Assembly (NCBI GenBank): GCA_018365895.1
Contig: JAGZJD010000115.1
Location: forward strand, 1 to 5,392
Length of the DNA: 5,392 nucleotides
From: Lachnospiraceae bacterium
GTDB taxonomy: Bacteria > Bacillota_A > Clostridia > Lachnospirales > Lachnospiraceae
Direction: 5' to 3'
Part shown: in pieces, positions 3,228-5,392 of the stretch
Numbering within the stretch: position 1 is the first letter of the stretch
How the letters are laid out: every line of letters begins with the position of its first letter
Notes under the pieces: generated by a model
What the model was told of the DNA's origin: nothing
The model's database searches: none
The model's input: only the letters and a program-made list of their open reading frames with translations
Position numbers and translations under genes: made by a program

Positions 3228-5392
3228 TTAATTAAATGACTGTTCTGTTCTTTCGATAATCTCATCCTGTAATGCTTTACTTAAGTTTCTAAAGTGGTCA
3301 CTGTATCCAGCCACACGTACAATGAGATCTTTGTAATCTTCCGGATGTTTCTGAGCTTGAATCAATGTCTCTCTATCGATGACGTTGAACTGGATGTGGT
3401 GTCCATCCATATTAAAATATGTGCGAACAAGGTTTGCCATCTGGTCAAGTCCTTCTTCTCCCGCTACTACACTTGGTGTGAATTTCTGGTTCAGAAGTGT
3501 TCCACCTGTCTGCAAATGATCCATCTTAGCACAAGATTTCACTACCGCTGTCGGTCCGTTTGTGTCTGCGCCTTTCTCTGGTGAGATTCCTTCGGATACC
3601 GGCTTATGCGCCAATCTTCCATTTGGGCTTGCCATCATAACATCCCCAAAGTATACGTGACATGTAGTTGGAAGCATATTGATTCTATACATTCCGCCAA
3701 GCATATTCGGTCTTCCTGTCACCTGACTTCTGTAATACTCAAATACTTCTTTCATGATATCATCTGCGTAATCATCATCATTTCCATATTTTGGTGTTTT
3801 ATTTCTTACTAAATTGAGAATTCTGTCGTGTCCTTCGAAGTTATCATCAAGTGCCTGCATCAATTCAGCCATTGTAAACGTCTTTTTATCGTAAACATTG
3901 TATTTTACTGCTGACAGGCAGTCGGTAATTGTTCCAATACCAACACCCTGAAGATATTTAGTATTATATCTTGCTCCACCACCATTGTAGTCTTTACCTT
4001 TAGAAATACAATCGTTTGTAATAGTTGAAAGGAACGGCACCGGCATGTACTCGGCAAAAATCTTCTCAATTACATTACTTCCTTGAATTTTGATATCGAG
4101 GAAATATTTAATCTGTTTCTTGAATGCTTCAAATAAATCTTCATATGTTTCAAAATCTGTTGCATATCCCAGTTCCAGACCAATTTGCTGTCCACTCATC
4201 TTGTCATATCCATTATTTAATGTCAATTCAAAGATTTTCGGAATATTAAAATATCCTGTTAAAATGTATGCCTCGTTACCGAATGCACCTGTCTCTACGC
4301 ATCCGCTTGTACCGCCTTTTCTTGCATCCTCCAGAGATTTTCCTGCATTCATAAGTTCCTGAATAATCGCCTCTGTATTGTAGAATGCCGGCTGTCCCCA
4401 TCCTTTACGTGAAACTTCACATGCACGTTTCAAGAATTTCTGAGGCGTTTTACGGCTGATCTGTACATTAGAGCTTGGCTGAAGAAGTTTCATTTCATCC
4501 ATACAGTCCAGAATCAAGTAACTTACATTGTTGACACCGTTTTCTCCGTTCGGTGTAATACCACCTGTATTTAAGTTAGCGAAATCAGTATAAGTACTAC
4601 TTTCTTTTAACGTAATACCTACCTTCGGAGGTGCTGGCTGGTTGTTGAATTTTACCCATAAGCATTCAAGAAGCTCAAGTGCTTTCTCATCATCCAAGAT
4701 TCCATCTTCTACATCTTTCTCATAGAATGGATTCAAGTGTTGGTCAAGACGTCCCGGACTATATGCATCCCAAGGATTCAACTCACTTGTTACTCCAAGG
4801 TGTACGAACCAATACATCTGAATTGCCTGCCAGTAAGTCTGTGGCTTATGAGCCGGTACTACATCACAGTTTGCTGCAATCTGAAGAAGCTCTTTCTTTC
4901 TTGTCTCATCTGTCTCTTTCTCAGCAAGTTCACGAGCATATGCTGCATATCTCTCACCTAAGATCATGATTGCATCACATGCAAGTTTCATACCTTCCAA
5001 TTCAGATTTCTTATCGAATGCTTCCGGATCAGTCATGAAATCAAGTTTGTCGATAGACTCCTGAATATCTGCTTTATAATCAAGGAATCCTTTTTCGTAA
5101 ATTTTAAAGGAACCTACTGTATGTCCCGGTCCTCTCTGCTCCATAAACTCTGTAAAGATACCGCACTCGTATGCTTTCTTCCATTCCGGTGTCATAGCTC
5201 TTAAAATACGGCTTCTTGTACTTCTCTTATCCCAGTATGGGATCATAACGTCTTCCTGAATCTTATAATCTTCTTCTTTTACTTTGAAGTTGATCAGATC
5301 ACGATCGTTCATAACGTGCATATCTTCTACTGTGTGACAGCAAAGCTCCGGGAATGTAGGCACACAGGCCTGCCGCTCTTTAAAAGAAGAGG
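3228..5392 (-). CDS. hypD: trans-4-hydroxy-L-proline dehydratase (glycyl radical enzyme), 5' end beyond the window
   Basis: This oxygen-sensitive enzyme dehydrates trans-4-hydroxy-L-proline to (S)-1-pyrroline-5-carboxylate, which P5C reductase turns into proline (EC 4.2.1.172). It needs a radical-SAM activase. Counting from the GTG at 5363 as residue 1, the pyruvate-formate-lyase-like domain runs to about 560. The thiyl Cys355 and base Glu357 lie in GTSGCVETG, and the glycyl-radical domain carries Gly686 in RVAGYSD. From memory, C. difficile HypD uses Cys434, Glu436 and Gly765, with pocket residues F152, H160, D278, S334, D339, Y450 and T645. Here F73, H81, D199, S255, D260, Y371 and T566 sit at the same offset of 79, so this is HypD rather than pyruvate formate-lyase, choline lyase or diol dehydratase. 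The frame stays open for nine codons above the GTG to the edge, and the sequence PTFPELCCH is internal in the family. The GTG is therefore not the start, and about 70 residues are missing. No activase or P5C reductase gene lies downstream. Confidence 0.95.
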   Translation of the reverse strand, partial: SSFKERQACVPTFPELCCHTVEDMHVMNDRDLINFKVKEEDYKIQEDVMIPYWDKRSTRSRILRAMTPEWKKAYECGIFTEFMEQRGPGHTVGSFKIYEKGFLDYKADIQESIDKLDFMTDPEAFDKKSELEGMKLACDAIMILGERYAAYARELAEKETDETRKKELLQIAANCDVVPAHKPQTYWQAIQMYWFVHLGVTSELNPWDAYSPGRLDQHLNPFYEKDVEDGILDDEKALELLECLWVKFNNQPAPPKVGITLKESSTYTDFANLNTGGITPNGENGVNNVSYLILDCMDEMKLLQPSSNVQISRKTPQKFLKRACEVSRKGWGQPAFYNTEAIIQELMNAGKSLEDARKGGTSGCVETGAFGNEAYILTGYFNIPKIFELTLNNGYDKMSGQQIGLELGYATDFETYEDLFEAFKKQIKYFLDIKIQGSNVIEKIFAEYMPVPFLSTITNDCISKGKDYNGGGARYNTKYLQGVGIGTITDCLSAVKYNVYDKKTFTMAELMQALDDNFEGHDRILNLVRNKTPKYGNDDDYADDIMKEVFEYYRSQVTGRPNMLGGMYRINMLPTTCHVYFGDVMMASPNGRLAHKPVSEGISPEKGADTNGPTAVVKSCAKMDHLQTGGTLLNQKFTPSVVAGEEGLDQMANLVRTYFNMDGHHIQFNVIDRETLIQAQKHPEDYKDLIVRVAGYSDHFRNLSKALQDEIIERTEQSFN

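Noticed and set aside
4679..4969. Plus-strand open frames antisense to hypD
   Set aside because: They overlap a strongly conserved enzyme gene, have no ribosome binding sites and encode His/Ser/Leu-rich shadow sequence.
5361..5363. GTG as the start codon of hypD, giving a 711-residue protein
   Set aside because: The frame stays open to the window edge, no ribosome binding site precedes the GTG, and the offset of 79 from C. difficile HypD shows that the N-terminus is missing.
3228..5392. Annotation as pyruvate formate-lyase
   Set aside because: Pyruvate formate-lyase has two adjacent active-site cysteines; here the motif is GCVETG with one Cys and a Glu two residues later, as in dehydratases.

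Overview
The window looks like the chromosome of an anaerobic, spore-forming Firmicute, most likely a gut clostridium of the Lachnospiraceae type. The reasons are AT-rich intergenic DNA, Shine-Dalgarno sites of the GGAG/AAGG kind, an oxygen-sensitive glycyl-radical enzyme, tRNA genes of Firmicute type without encoded CCA, and a cysteine-rich protein that resembles a spore-surface protein. This placement is inferred from gene content only. Every gene I can support lies on the minus strand, so the transcription order runs from the right edge to the left.

Right part (about 3228 to the right edge): the 3' nine-tenths of a glycyl-radical enzyme that I identify as trans-4-hydroxy-L-proline dehydratase (HypD). 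The gene enters from beyond the right edge and lacks about 70 N-terminal residues. The catalytic Cys, the Glu, the glycyl-radical Gly and the remembered substrate-pocket residues of Clostridioides difficile HypD all fall at one constant offset of 79. A 21-bp perfect hairpin touches the stop codon. A 22-bp imperfect direct repeat (3155-3198) overlaps the outer arm of that hairpin.

Middle (2183-3110): a small acylphosphatase gene followed 55 bp later by a TetR-family regulator. They probably form a two-gene unit, with a candidate promoter between the hypD hairpin and acylphosphatase. From 1800 to 2182 I see no gene.

Left-middle (1081-1799): a tRNA cluster read as Glu(TTC), Thr(TGT), CAT-anticodon (probably Ile2 rather than Met), Asp(GTC), Val(TAC), Leu(TAA). 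It has a plausible sigma-A promoter upstream and a clear rho-independent terminator downstream. None of the six genes encodes CCA.

Left part (52-1063): a gene for a 276-residue protein with 18 cysteines and no recognised family. Its only good promoter candidate resembles a late mother-cell (SigK-type) site, and upstream of that lies a long inverted repeat of unknown role. A 15-bp perfect hairpin followed by a T-rich stretch ends the gene.

Functionally, HypD would turn hydroxyproline from collagen-derived or plant peptides into pyrroline-5-carboxylate, which is then reduced to proline. Its activase and the reductase are not in this window. The acylphosphatase, TetR, tRNA and Cys-rich genes show no obvious metabolic link to HypD. 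I see no phage, insertion sequence, CRISPR array or clear new multi-gene system. The least explained items are the Cys-rich protein with its promoter and the palindromic repeat elements.
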